This document shows, piece by piece, positions 38,499 through 49,136 of a DNA stretch of 64,000 nt. Location of the stretch: NCBI GenBank assembly GCA_905250115.1, contig CAJNOI010000062.1:228249-292248 (forward strand), in the 5' to 3' direction. The translations under genes and the position numbers were made by a program. The DNA comes from Adineta steineri. Its lineage: Eukaryota; Rotifera; Eurotatoria; Adinetida; Adinetidae. The notes beneath the pieces are model-generated. The model ran no database searches. It had not been told where the DNA came from and saw only the letters and a list, made by a program, of their open reading frames with translations. Every line of letters begins with the position of its first letter. Positions within the stretch are counted from its first letter, which is position 1.

Positions 38499-40740
38499 TT
38501 TTAATCAAACAAATCTAAAAGAATTATTTTTTTAATTATTAAAGTCAAGGTTTTAGTATCAGATCTAGTTCTATACATCCTTAATACAGACTCATTCTAT
38601 AATGAGTAGAAGAATAGAAAAGTGAGTGAACATAAAACAAGTTAAAAAAAGAATCGAAATTAATAAAATAATTCCATCACAATTCAAGAAGAAAAAAAGA
38701 AGAAGATTAATCGATATGTACATGTTTGTATGTTTGGTTCAGATGTTATCATTACTTCGATTATAAAATAAAAACTTATTGTCTCTTTTCAATGATATGT
38801 TTTTTTGTTGATACTATATTATATAAACAATAGAATATAGATTTATTAGCCATCTTATTATTTTCATGAATGTGAAGGACATAACAACAACGTTCTATAT
38901 GCACTTGTCTTTTTCGTTAGCGTCAGGGAGTCAACAGAAAAAAAGTAAATATAGTCTCAAGAACGTTGCCTTGTGATACGTACGTGTACATATTTCATAT
39001 TAATTTTCTAACTTACACGTGATTGATACTGATTATGCTCTAAACGTCCGCACGGATGACTGCATCCGATCACTATGTGTTAGGTAAGGGTATTACTGCT
39101 GTTTGAAAATAACATATAGATGAGGAGCAGTATAAGAACGATTACAAGTAAAAACAAAAAATCATTTGTTAATCTTAATTCTAGCTTCATCCCCATCCTT
39201 CTCCTCTTTTTTTTCGAACTATTAGTAAATGAATGTCATTAATATAATGGTTTGTAATAAAGTTAAATCTATGTATATCTTTTATACAGACGAAAGAATA
39301 CAATGCATGAGTCATTATATATATGTGGTATTTTAACTGTATTATCAATATATCTTGAACTTTAGTTTAATCTTCTTATGATTCGATTATCCTATCATTA
39401 TTTTCTCTTATAATCCGTTAGTTATATTTTTGTCTTTATTAAAATTATTTTTTTCGTATGAAGTTATGTCATAAATGAATTTTGACTTTTTCTATCGTAT
39501 TGTATCTGACTTTACTGAAATAAGACAAATTGTGTGAGAAGATCGAATTACAAGTAACATTCTTATCCTGTCGAGTTTAAAATATTTCAACTGTCACATA
39601 TTTCCTGTGTATGTAATGAGTATATAGCTGTAAAACTTTACAAGACACTTTCTCGTCATAACAGGAGGAAAATTATTCAGTTTTATAAAAAAAAAAGAAT
39701 TCGTAAATCCTAAATAGATTTCTAAAAAAAATTAACAACACGTGAAATCACGACACGTTTATGTATGATTCTTTACAAATGTACGTATTCTGACGTGTAT
39801 ATATTATACATCAAGGATTGAAATTTACTTTGAGAAATTGTAAGACACCTTATTACATAACCAAACGAACTTGATCCAGTTATCATAAGAAAAAATTTTG
39901 TTAAGTATTTATCTTAATCTTAGTATTTTGATCCGTCGATCCTTAATCAAATTCCAATTCACATCCTCCAATCATAAAAAAGTTTTTATGAGTCTGTATT
40001 TATTTATTTTTTCGAGGAAGTACCTGTAGTTTATCAAAATAAAAGTGTAACAGATAATGAAAATATTACTTGATTTTGCGTCTAGTTATAAACGAATTTC
40101 GACTAAGTTTAATTTTGTCTAAAACTCAATTTTGCTTGAGACATATATTAAAACGAATCAAATTTTTCTAATTCGAGTTGAACCGAGCCTAACTATTAAA
40201 GTTTGATTTGAATCAATAAAAAGTAATGAAACGAAGCTGTGGTTTCTTATTTTAACTATCCTTTAGTTAATAACTCGTTTCATCATTTTCTCGATGTAGA
40301 TTATCGCTTCTCACAAGTTAGAATTGCTGTAGACTAATATCGAATCTAAGCCATCGGAGTCAGATTTATTTCAACTAAATTTTCAAAATAACTCTTCAGA
40401 AATGATAATAATTTTACTTAAGATCGACTACTCTGAGTTTCGATTCTTTTCTCGAAAGAAATATTTCAAGATTTCTTTTTACTTTTCGGCTTAAAAAATT
40501 CCTCAGTATATAGTTGTTACTCATTCGATGATTCAATGAATGTCAGTATTATTATTTATCTCTTTCAGTTTTTGCTTTAATTATTGTATTTCAGTAGAAT
40601 CCATGTAAAAACTAATTACAATATCCATTTGTTGTATTGATTCAATTCTATTTTTTCTCGCTGTTATACCAATGAAATTGAGATCTTTTCTCTTAGATTC
40701 GAATGTACATATATCTGTTTGAATATATGATAATTTTTAG
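38499..40740. other. Divergent intergenic region between GT4 and SQD1
   Basis: 2.2 kb with no gene recognised. Would hold both promoters. A TTTTTAG splice acceptor abuts the SQD1 start codon (ends 40740), so part of this region is likely a 5'UTR intron. AT-rich and repeat-poor by eye. Confidence 0.5.
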
Positions 40741-41937
40741 ATGAAAATTTTAATAGCTGGCGGTGATGGTTATTGTGGTTGGGCATCAGCTCTTTATTTA
40801 TCTGCTCGAGATCATGATGTGACGATAATTGACAATTTTATCCGTCGAAAGTGGGATAATGAACATGATTTAAACTCACTTGTACCCATTTTTACACTTG
40901 ATGAACGTGTTAAAGAATGGAATCGTTTAACTGGAAAAACAATTCATATTATTAATATTGATGTTACTAACTATTCAGCATTATGTGAAATAATTAATTG
41001 TGAAACTAAATTCGATGCATTAGTTCATTTTGCTCAACAACGTTCAGCACCATTTTCCATGATTAATTGTGATCATGCTATTCGTACTCATATAAATAAT
41101 ACTGTTGGAAATATGAATATTTTATGGGCATTACATGAATATTCACCAAACACTCATCTAGTTAAATTAGGTACAATGGGTGAATATGGTACACCTAATA
41201 TTGATATTGAAGAAGGTTTTATTACTATTGAACATAATGGACGTTCAGATCGATTACCATATCCAAAACAACCAGGATCTTTTTATCATTTAACAAAAGT
41301 TAGCGATAGTGATCAAATCATATTTGCATGCCGAACATGGAATTTACGAGCAACAGATTTAAATCAAGGTATTGTCTACGGTTATAATACTGATGAAATT
41401 GATTTATCTCCAGTATTGGCTAATCGTTTTGATTATGATCATATATTTGGTACTGTTCTTAATCGTTTTTGTATTCAAGTTGCACTAGGTTATCCATTAA
41501 CCGTACACGGCGAGGGGGGTCAAACAAGATCATTCATTGATATTCGTGATACAGTCAAATGTATTGAAATTGCATGTCAAACACCAGCTAAACCTGGCGA
41601 ATATCGTGTATTTAATCAATTTACAGAAATGTTTTCTGTTTTGGAATTAGCGAAATTAGTCAAACAAGTATCAGAAAATATAATGAATATTCCATGTGAA
41701 ATTTCACATTTAAAGAATCCACGTACAGAAAAAGAAGTTCATTATTATAATTGTATCAATACAAATCTCCGTTCGTTAGGTTTACAACCAACATTATTAT
41801 CAAATGAAACTATCGTATCACTGATTCAATTAGCAAAAAAATATACAAATCAAGTCAATTTAAAATTAATTCCGCCACAAATACAATGGAAATCAGAAAA
41901 TGAACAAATATCAGCAGCGAAACAGAATCATGAATAA
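40741..41937 (+). CDS. SQD1: UDP-sulfoquinovose synthase (SQD1/SqdB)
   Basis: Intronless 398-aa extended SDR enzyme that converts UDP-glucose plus sulfite to UDP-sulfoquinovose with bound NAD, the head-group donor for sulfolipid. NAD motif GGDGYCGW (7-14); VDN-type strand end IIDNFIRRKWDN (29-40); HFAQQRSAPFSM (96-107, Arg101); VKLGTMGEYGTPNIDIEEG (141-159, Thr145); SFYHLTK with Tyr182 and Lys186; RATDLNQGIVYG; GEGGQTRSFIDIRD; EYRVFNQFTE. As I recall, Thr145, Tyr182 and Lys186 are the numbers of the catalytic residues in the Arabidopsis SQD1 structure. EHNGR and PKQPGS look more cyanobacterial/algal than higher-plant, from memory. There is no N-terminal transit peptide, so it should be cytosolic. 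The acceptor TTTTTAG just before ATG implies a host-type 5'UTR intron. No stop or frameshift; codon use matches the host. Animals normally lack this enzyme, so lateral transfer is inferred. Confidence 0.96.
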   Translation: MKILIAGGDGYCGWASALYLSARDHDVTIIDNFIRRKWDNEHDLNSLVPIFTLDERVKEWNRLTGKTIHIINIDVTNYSALCEIINCETKFDALVHFAQQRSAPFSMINCDHAIRTHINNTVGNMNILWALHEYSPNTHLVKLGTMGEYGTPNIDIEEGFITIEHNGRSDRLPYPKQPGSFYHLTKVSDSDQIIFACRTWNLRATDLNQGIVYGYNTDEIDLSPVLANRFDYDHIFGTVLNRFCIQVALGYPLTVHGEGGQTRSFIDIRDTVKCIEIACQTPAKPGEYRVFNQFTEMFSVLELAKLVKQVSENIMNIPCEISHLKNPRTEKEVHYYNCINTNLRSLGLQPTLLSNETIVSLIQLAKKYTNQVNLKLIPPQIQWKSENEQISAAKQNHE

Positions 41938-42505
41938 CATATATAAAGAATTTTGTTTTTATTATCTTTATTGATCTTATTAGTATAAACATGTTTTTTT
42001 TCGAGTTTTCATTTACTATTATATATTTATATTCTATTTTATGTAGTCAAAAATATAGTTTTTAATTACTAATAATAATTAATGAATCCAAAATAGTTTC
42101 TCCCAAGTATAATAAACACCTACCAACTTTATGATGAACATTTAAAAACTATAATGCAAAAACAAGAAAATTGATCTATGAATTAGTTCATATGAAAGTA
42201 TTTACTGAAGAGACGTTATACATCATATCGTTCGTTTATAACATCGTTATTGTGTGATGATGTTTATCTGCATAAATTCCCTATTCTATATAGTATATAT
42301 GTGTTCTCTTCGCTTTCACTTTTTTTTTGTTATTAATATGCTTTCTTTTCTCTCTCATTTTCTGCGTGACGAAGTAGTGATGTAAACATCATATACCGAG
42401 CATAGTCGTAGCGCTACTCTTGCACTTTATCAGTGTAATAACAATAAATTGAAAACTACAACAGTAACTTAATAGTTTATCGTCAACAAAAATTTTGTTA
42501 CAATA

Positions 42506-42640
42506 ACTATATATTTTTTCAATCGTAATCTAGATGTTCAAGCTAAAACTACAATGCATAATCATTTTATTATGGGTTGATATCTATGCGCTCTTTTCTC
42601 TTCTTCTTCTCTTTTCGTATATGTTATACTTGGTAATATC
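42506..42640. repeat. Dispersed repeat, copy 1
   Basis: Shares long similarity with 47399-47530, starting with an identical 20-mer (ACTATATATTTTTTCAATCG) and continuing through CAATGCATAAT..ATTTTA and CTCTTTTCGT. Both copies are followed by GT/CA-rich sequence. No coding potential. Confidence 0.65.
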
Positions 42641-43589
42641 GCAAAATCTAGAAAAATTTACTGATGTAGATGAAGCAAAATCAGACCGACTTTTTGCTAT
42701 TCAGGTCTCACTATGACTTTAATCAATCGTGGCATTACTATTAAACTGAATTGGCTGATCGTAGTGTGTGGTCTCTTGGTCATCTTCTTAACAAGTACTC
42801 GAGTAACGCTATATAAAAGAGCATCGTATGTCTGATTAATAGACCGATGGCGGATTGGTGTGAGTGTGAGGGTCCTTTCTTGATCTAAAGAGAATATCCA
42901 AACCGACACACACCCTTTATCTCCTCTCGCTTGATACTTTTCCTGCCTTTTATTTTTTTGTTGAACAAGAATAAATCTGTTTATCGAAAGTTTTCGACTT
43001 TCTCTAGTATTTTGTAAGATTTTCCCTTTCTAGATTTTTATTTTTCTAAATTTTTTGCTTCTAGATCTGGCGACATATTCGATACTCACACATCGTAAAA
43101 AAATAATGGAGCTGAATACAGCGAACATTTGAGTTAATAATAATGAGAAAATGTTCCCTGCTCTACCAAATGTCATTCAAAGAGGGGTGGATGCTTAAAC
43201 ATGGATTAAATAACTAGAACTAAATGATGTTTCTTAAAAAGTACTGTAAAACAAAAGAAATTATTCACACTTAGATTATTTCTCTTTCTTCGCCTTCTTT
43301 TAATAATAAAAAAAATTTTTTGAATTTTGCCTACAACATATATATGTATATGAAGGATAGAAATAAAAAAAAGTGATAACAAAGATTTCAAGGAAATTTC
43401 TATATTCTCTTCTTACTTCCTACTCTATGGCTATATGATATGTGAAATTGTCGAAAAGTTTTTGAGATTTTTTCGTTAAGTGGCCGTACTTTTCGTATTA
43501 TTACTATTGGTTTCTGCTAGTGGGGAACTGGAAATTTTGGAATTTCTTAAAATTTACTCTGAGTGAAAATTTAAACATACTTCGCCTAA

Positions 43590-43770
43590 ACGGTTATCGA
43601 TTCATCAATTCACCGATTCGAACACACATCGTGTCAAGGTTTCATCGGTCAAAATAGTTATCGATTCTTCGGTTCACTGATTCAAACAATTATCGTTTCA
43701 CGGTTTCGCCAATTCATCAGTTCAAACGGTTACTGGTACGATACAGTTATCGATGAACCAGTGTTCATCA
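43590..43770. repeat. Degenerate tandem repeat, CGGTTATCGATTC..GATTCAAAC units
   Basis: At least three degenerate units of roughly 40-45 nt, each reading GTTATCGATTC-(TTCGGTTCACTGATTC)-AAAC-like, followed by an inverted partial unit and then TTTTGCATCCCTAG. Read on the minus strand, the right end starts CTAGGGATGCAAAAG, reminiscent of a hAT-type terminus, but no left partner was found. Confidence 0.5.
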
Positions 43771-44081
43771 CTTTTGCATCCCTAGAAAATGTGATAGAAA
43801 TCTTTGTAAATTGACTAGTTTTTATTCTAATAAAGGTTTCACCCGTAAATACGTATACGAAATAAAGAATTGATAAAGTAAAATTACTATTTAGTTAAGA
43901 TATTTCATATATGTTAATAATTAAATGTATGTAAGACTATAATATAACTTATTTCTAGCCACTTCCGTATAATTTTGTGTGAGTCGAGTATGTGATACGC
44001 TAGATAATTGCTTTAGAATAAGACAAATCTATAACATTTATTTAGTTATTTTTATTTTTTAGCAATAGTATCGTCATATCA

Positions 44082-45146
44082 ATGATCAGATTCATTAATA
44101 TTCTAACTGGACTATGTTATCTGTTGTGCTATGTATTTGTATTATCATGTATTGTGTACACTCTTTTGCAATTCTACCGTACCATACTCATATCTAAACT
44201 TACAATAGTATCAAACAATACAGTCGCAAAGAATAAGACAACATATTACTATAATCACTCATCATCTTATAATAAAACTAATTTGGAACCAAACGTCTCT
44301 TTGTATTATCATCATGCAACTTCAGGTCGAAATTCGTCTTATCCTTTTATTAGTGGTGACACATTTCGAGATTTTTCTGATTATATATATGATGAAACAA
44401 GAAAAGATAATTTAAGATCAGTGAAATATGGTGAAATTATTTTTGTGAAAACCGATATGCTTCCAAGATTTTTTGCTTCACGATTTATATCTATACGAGA
44501 ACCATTTGTACTTATTACACATAATAGTGATGGTTCTGCACCAGGAAGATATATCAGATATTTATCAAATCCAAAAATACTTCACTGGTATGCATCCAAT
44601 CTTAATCAAAAAAATCTTCAAAAAATATTTCCTATTCCAATTGGATTAGCTAATACACGATGGGGACATGGGGACTTAGATAAAATATCATTTGCTCTTA
44701 AAAACCATCGAAAACCTTGGTCTCAACGAACAACTTTTCTTTATGTTAATTTTGCGATTGATACAAACATCGATCAACGAACAAAAGCTATATCACAAGC
44801 ATCAACAATAAAAAATGTACAAATAGTTAAAGAGAGAATTTCACCAGAAACTTATTTAGAGCAGATAGGTAACGCTAAATTTGTTTTATCACCACCTGGC
44901 ACTGGAATTGATTGTCATCGAACATGGGAAGCTTTATTGATGGGTGCAGTACCTATTGTTCTGACATCTGGACTTGATCCTTTATTTACAAAAACAAGAT
45001 CTATTATTATTGATGATTGGTCAAAATTATCGTACAATTTTTTATCATCATTCAATTCTTCGTTAGATGATGACTATGTACCTGATATTTTATATGCTGA
45101 TTATTGGCATCAGACATTTTTTAAGCATCGAAAGAAAGTTACTTAA
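44082..45146 (+). CDS. Exostosin-like (GT47-type) glycosyltransferase, type II membrane protein
   Basis: Intronless 354-aa frame. A short cytoplasmic tail and one TM segment (about residues 8-30, ILTGLCYLLCYVFVLSCIVYTL) give Golgi type II topology. A Asn/Tyr/Ser-rich stem with N-glycosylation sequons follows. The catalytic region has the exostosin-family strand KFVLSPPGTGIDCHRTWEA followed by LLMGAVPIVLTSGLDPLF, and upstream ILHWYASNLN..IFPIPIGLAN, a pattern found in exostosin-like proteins of algae, protists and bacteria. Donor and acceptor sugars are unknown. It lies 2.1 kb downstream of SQD1 in the same orientation. Absence of introns agrees with a laterally acquired or retroposed origin. 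Confidence 0.8.
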   Translation: MIRFINILTGLCYLLCYVFVLSCIVYTLLQFYRTILISKLTIVSNNTVAKNKTTYYYNHSSSYNKTNLEPNVSLYYHHATSGRNSSYPFISGDTFRDFSDYIYDETRKDNLRSVKYGEIIFVKTDMLPRFFASRFISIREPFVLITHNSDGSAPGRYIRYLSNPKILHWYASNLNQKNLQKIFPIPIGLANTRWGHGDLDKISFALKNHRKPWSQRTTFLYVNFAIDTNIDQRTKAISQASTIKNVQIVKERISPETYLEQIGNAKFVLSPPGTGIDCHRTWEALLMGAVPIVLTSGLDPLFTKTRSIIIDDWSKLSYNFLSSFNSSLDDDYVPDILYADYWHQTFFKHRKKVT

Positions 45147-46460
45147 TATATATCATTTTTTCTATTGAATGATCCCGAGAAAAAAAATTATTATTTTTTT
45201 TAATCACACATGATATTGTTTATTAATAGATCCTGAAAAAAGAAAGTAATACATATATGTCTAATTATGTTGAAAATATGTGATACGTGTTATTTTGTGC
45301 TTCATCAAATTGTTCTGTTCTAATAGTTCTTATGCAAACATTCAGTTCAATAATGTAATTTTATTTAGAATCTGAAACTGTAGCTGTAGTACAGTAAATG
45401 CGTTCTTTTTATTGTTATTTTGTGATAGTATTGTGATCTTTTTTTCTTTTATTTTACATAAAATAGAAATAAAACAAATAATGCTCGTCGAGAAAACTCG
45501 CTTGATCTTCGACGGATTTTAATCTAATTACTATTAGATACCACTTATTACATCGTACTTTCTATTGTACCATAATCTATATATTTACAAAGAAAAAACA
45601 GTTTTTTACATTTAAATCCGTCTTTTTCACGGAAGATTCGATTTTTACGGTCGCCATTAAAGTTTTCGATAGTGTTAAACTCATGTGACAGTAATTGGTT
45701 AGCATCTACACGATCCGCCATTATCAACTGCTTCCCATTATATATAAGTTCTATGAATCAACGTGACACTTGTTGTTTTTATTTATCGATTTCTTTAAAT
45801 ACATCTTTTGTTTTTTAACGGTGTGGGTGCAGGTTGGGTGAGACAAATAGAGTGCATCCACCTCCACCCTCAGGCTCTTCAAAATTCCAACTGAACTTAA
45901 ACTGAGATAAGTTTAATAAATACTAAGCCGAATCGGATCGAAAAAAAGAATTCCAAGGAAGTTTATCGAAAACAATGGAAATTATTTAAATTTTTCCTCA
46001 GGTTGTTCAGTTTCTTTCGAACGATTTTCGTCTAAATGTGTTTTCCTTATGAAGAAAGACATTCTGTATTATATAAGTTAATACCCACAAGAAGTTTTCT
46101 AGTTTTATGATTTATTTTAAAATGATAAACGTATAAGTACAAAAACTAGATCGTCTAAAACCGCCGTTATATCAGTATCATTTCCAATAGAAATACAGAG
46201 TATTCACAGTCAATCTATAACTTTGAATATTAATTACCTTCCTAAAAGATACAAATTGTAAATAAATAAGAAATGTTGTTCAAGTATAAAAGTATTCGAA
46301 TCTTTTTGTATTTTCGATGACTAATTGTTTAATCATTATATGATAATATGTTTTTTTGCGTATTTATCTTCAATATAAATACAATCTAATATATTTGTTT
46401 TTTATTATTTTTTAAATGAGAAGAACTATTTAAAAATAGAAAATTGACTTTGAGACTAAA
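45147..46460. other. Intergenic, 1.3 kb, with GT/CA-rich inverted pair
   Basis: No gene seen. The section 45821-45873 has GTGTGGGTGCAGGTTGGGTG facing GCATCCACCTCCACCCTCA, an imperfect inverted pair of the dispersed motif family. Confidence 0.5.
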
Positions 46461-47266
46461 TCAGCATTTATGACAGTAAGATAAATTGTTATGAGAACGA
46501 TGCAATACTTGCTGTTCTTTTGCAAAAAGAGCGATTGTAATGTATCTTAAAATTGCATCTCCCCATCGATATTTAGGTAATTCATATGTTTGATCAATTG
46601 TTTTCGTCCAATGACGAATACATTCTTATCGAAAAAAATCAACTTTCAATACTTCAAAGTCATTGAAATAGTTAAGTATAAGATCGTTTCCGAATGCATT
46701 TGCCAATATTTTCGGCTGTTTTGGTGTGATATTATATTCTTTTTGATATTCAATTGTTACTTGTTTTAATTGCATCGTACTCAATAGAGATTTTTCTTCA
46801 TCTAAATCAGTATTATTTTTGAATCATCATCAAATCTCATAATGTATTCATACTGATTTAACTGAGGTAATACAAATAGAATTTTAAACCAGAATCGTAT
46901 CATTAAAGGATAATTCCATTTACCTCGTGAACTCCACGTTCGTTTTGTATAACAAGAATCAAATTTATCAGAAAACAAATAGAAAATACTTTGAATATTT
47001 AGAAATAAGACTGGTCGTCTTAATTGATTAACTAAATGCATGAAATCATTTTCATCATTATTTTCAGTATGAATAATTAGTACACTCCTTGGAAAATTAT
47101 CTAAGAAAGCGAAATCAAGATGTTTTAATCGAAGAATGAATTCGAGAGAAATTTTTCTGGTTAAAATAAGAATTAGATCTTTATTTGTTGATGTGTAACG
47201 TGAAATTCCATAATTGTCTATGTTTAATTCGTTGAAACTAGGTGGTGTTTTTGAAAGTAAATATTC
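46461..47266 (-). pseudogene. Broken GT15/KTR-like mannosyltransferase
   Basis: Reading the minus strand, a conceptual protein can be followed from 47266 to 46461 but not in one frame. It begins without a start codon (a stop lies at 47267-47269). It passes through KDLILILTRK and DFMHLVNQLRRPVLF to YEYIMRFDDDSKI (the DxD-like metal site), shifts frame at about 46810-46820, continues as FGNDLILNYFNDFEV, meets a stop at 46626-46628, and resumes with YRWGDAILRYITIALF. The combination of R-x-DDDS, NDFEV..F and RWGDA is typical of the GT15 alpha-1,2-mannosyltransferase family of fungi, algae and protists. Missing 5' end plus one frameshift plus one internal stop mark it as a decayed gene. Intronless, so probably of foreign origin. 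Confidence 0.75.
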
Positions 47267-48131
47267 TCAAACATGACAAAAAGGTAATAGATAGTATCGA
47301 AAACATGACAAACATCAAAAGGTAAGAGTACCGAGCGCAAAAACAAATATCAAAGTGCATATAGTGAAAAGAGACCAAACCACCATTTGGCTTGGCATAC
47401 TATATATTTTTTCAATCGAAACCTTGATGGTCAAATCAAAACTATGATGCATAATTATTTTACTGTTGGTCGATATTTATGCGTTCTTTCTTCTCCGTCT
47501 CTTTTCGTGTATGTTGTATCTGACATATCTGACATGTGAATGTAGGTATTCAATTAGACACGAAAGAGGACAGAAGTCATACAATGTTTGAATACAAATA
47601 TGAGCATAGAGAGAGGAGGACATGAAGTGAGAATGAAAAGAGGGAGCGAATATAAATTTTAATAGTTTTATCTCATCCACACCCTCACACCCATACCCAT
47701 TACGGACATATTGTATATTTAATTCAATTTTGTCTTTCCGACATCCTTGATGAAAATTTTGAATAATATTTTTGTCGAAAGTTCGTAACAGACATCTGCT
47801 ACGGGGATTCGGAATGACGAGGTGGTACGAAACGTAGTTATCCCTTTAAATACAGCAAACCATACTAAACTATTCAAAATAAACTAATCAACCTATACAT
47901 CACTATGACATGCATACCACACTTTCAGATGCAATATCAACTGACACTTATTCATCTTTGGAAAATATTCATAAATTAGACTATACCAGTCTATGTTTTA
48001 TAGGTGAAAACTCGTCTCGATACGATACGACCTGGACCAACAAAGAGTGGCTCGATTTCAGGATCTCTGTGAAATCAATTTTTCTTTGCATACGCCTGAA
48101 ACTGTTATAGTATTCAGAGTAGTTACATACA
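47267..48131. other. Intergenic with dispersed repeat copy 2
   Basis: Holds repeat copy 2 (47399-47530) and a CA-rich patch (about 47671-47699, CATCCACACCCTCACACCC). A 66-codon frame at 47910-48110 has no recognisable feature and is not called. Confidence 0.5.
47399..47530. repeat. Dispersed repeat, copy 2
   Basis: Counterpart of 42506-42640 in the same orientation, with frequent point differences after the identical 20-mer at the start. Confidence 0.65.
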
Positions 48132-49136
48132 ATGAGTAGTGCTCGAACATGTAATCTGTGTATTTTACTTGTCTGTGGTTGCTTTGGCTTTATTATTTCG
48201 TTTGTTGGAATATGGCATTATTCATATGGAATGTGGAAAACAACAAATGGTTCGCACATCATCATAAAACATGACTTTAATGGTACAGTGTCTCCATTTC
48301 CATTGTTTTCTTCTACTCCACCAACGTCTAATCTTCCAAATCGTTGGACAGATTCAGATTATCAGTTATGGAAACAAGAGAAGTATTTCCCTCCTAATAA
48401 ACCACGAGGTAGTATAGTTTATATGGTAATGACAGGAGATCGAAACTTACGTTCTCGTGGTGATGTAATGATGTGTACTTTCGGAATGACACTACATCCA
48501 TCTCGTCTGTTTTTTGTGGGTGAAGCATCTAGTGATCGTCGTTTGCCAGTTTATGATGTGGTTCCTCGTTTAACACGACGACCTGTTGATTATACTGGCA
48601 GTATGCAAAAGCTAGCACAAGGATTAGCATTAGTTACAAACAAGATCAACAACGGTAGCTACAAAAATGAAATAAACTGGATCATGGTGATGGATGATGA
48701 TACTTTTGTGACACCACAGAACTTAGAACCGTTAGCTTCTGAACACGACCATCGACGTTCTCTTATGATTGGTACAGCTACTTGCGGAGTAGGGTTTTGC
48801 GGCGGTGCAGGATATCTTATTTCTAGAGCGCTATTTGACCAATTTCCAAAGTTCATCAAAAAATGTCGTCCAATACCTGGATACCCTCAAAGCGATCAGT
48901 TTGTACCAGCATGTATTAAGAGGAAAACACAAGTTGAATTTATCACTAGACCAGAGTTTCATTCACAACCACCTGCCGTTTACTCGTCAGAAGAGAAGCC
49001 TCAAGATCATCCAGATAGTTTAGCACGAGCAGTCACCTTTCATTTTGTCAAACCAGCTGAAAACTATATTTCTCTATGGGAACTACAGCAAACACATATT
49101 AACGGAAGGGTTAATAAAATTAATCTCCATACGTGA
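48132..49136 (+). CDS. Fringe/GT31-like beta-1,3-glycosyltransferase
   Basis: Intronless 334-aa frame. N-terminal TM segment (about residues 8-29, NLCILLVCGCFGFIISFVGIW) gives type II Golgi topology. The catalytic domain has SIVYMVMTGDRNLRSRGDVMM, the metal-binding WIMVMDDDTFV (DDD near 196-198), GGAGYLISRALFDQF, and YPQSDQFVPACI where fringe-like enzymes usually have a PDD motif. C-terminal TFHFVKPAE. These fit the Fringe/C1GALT branch of GT31, which adds GlcNAc or Gal in beta-1,3 linkage from UDP-sugars. It is the right-hand member of the sugar-enzyme block. Acceptor unknown; a role in O-glycan or glycolipid extension is possible. No introns, unlike the typical animal fringe genes. Confidence 0.87.
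   Translation: MSSARTCNLCILLVCGCFGFIISFVGIWHYSYGMWKTTNGSHIIIKHDFNGTVSPFPLFSSTPPTSNLPNRWTDSDYQLWKQEKYFPPNKPRGSIVYMVMTGDRNLRSRGDVMMCTFGMTLHPSRLFFVGEASSDRRLPVYDVVPRLTRRPVDYTGSMQKLAQGLALVTNKINNGSYKNEINWIMVMDDDTFVTPQNLEPLASEHDHRRSLMIGTATCGVGFCGGAGYLISRALFDQFPKFIKKCRPIPGYPQSDQFVPACIKRKTQVEFITRPEFHSQPPAVYSSEEKPQDHPDSLARAVTFHFVKPAENYISLWELQQTHINGRVNKINLHT

Larger units (their letters stand above)
41938..44081. other. Intergenic, 2.1 kb, with repeats
   Basis: No gene seen. Holds one copy of a dispersed repeat (42506-42640), a GT-rich/CA-rich patch (42857-42915) and a degenerate tandem repeat (43590-43770). A TTTTTTAG acceptor at about 44055-44062 precedes the exostosin-like start and may end a 5'UTR intron. 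Confidence 0.5.

Noticed and set aside
47910..48110. 66-codon frame upstream of the fringe-like gene
   Set aside because: No recognised features; may be 5'UTR or intergenic. Not enough support for a call.
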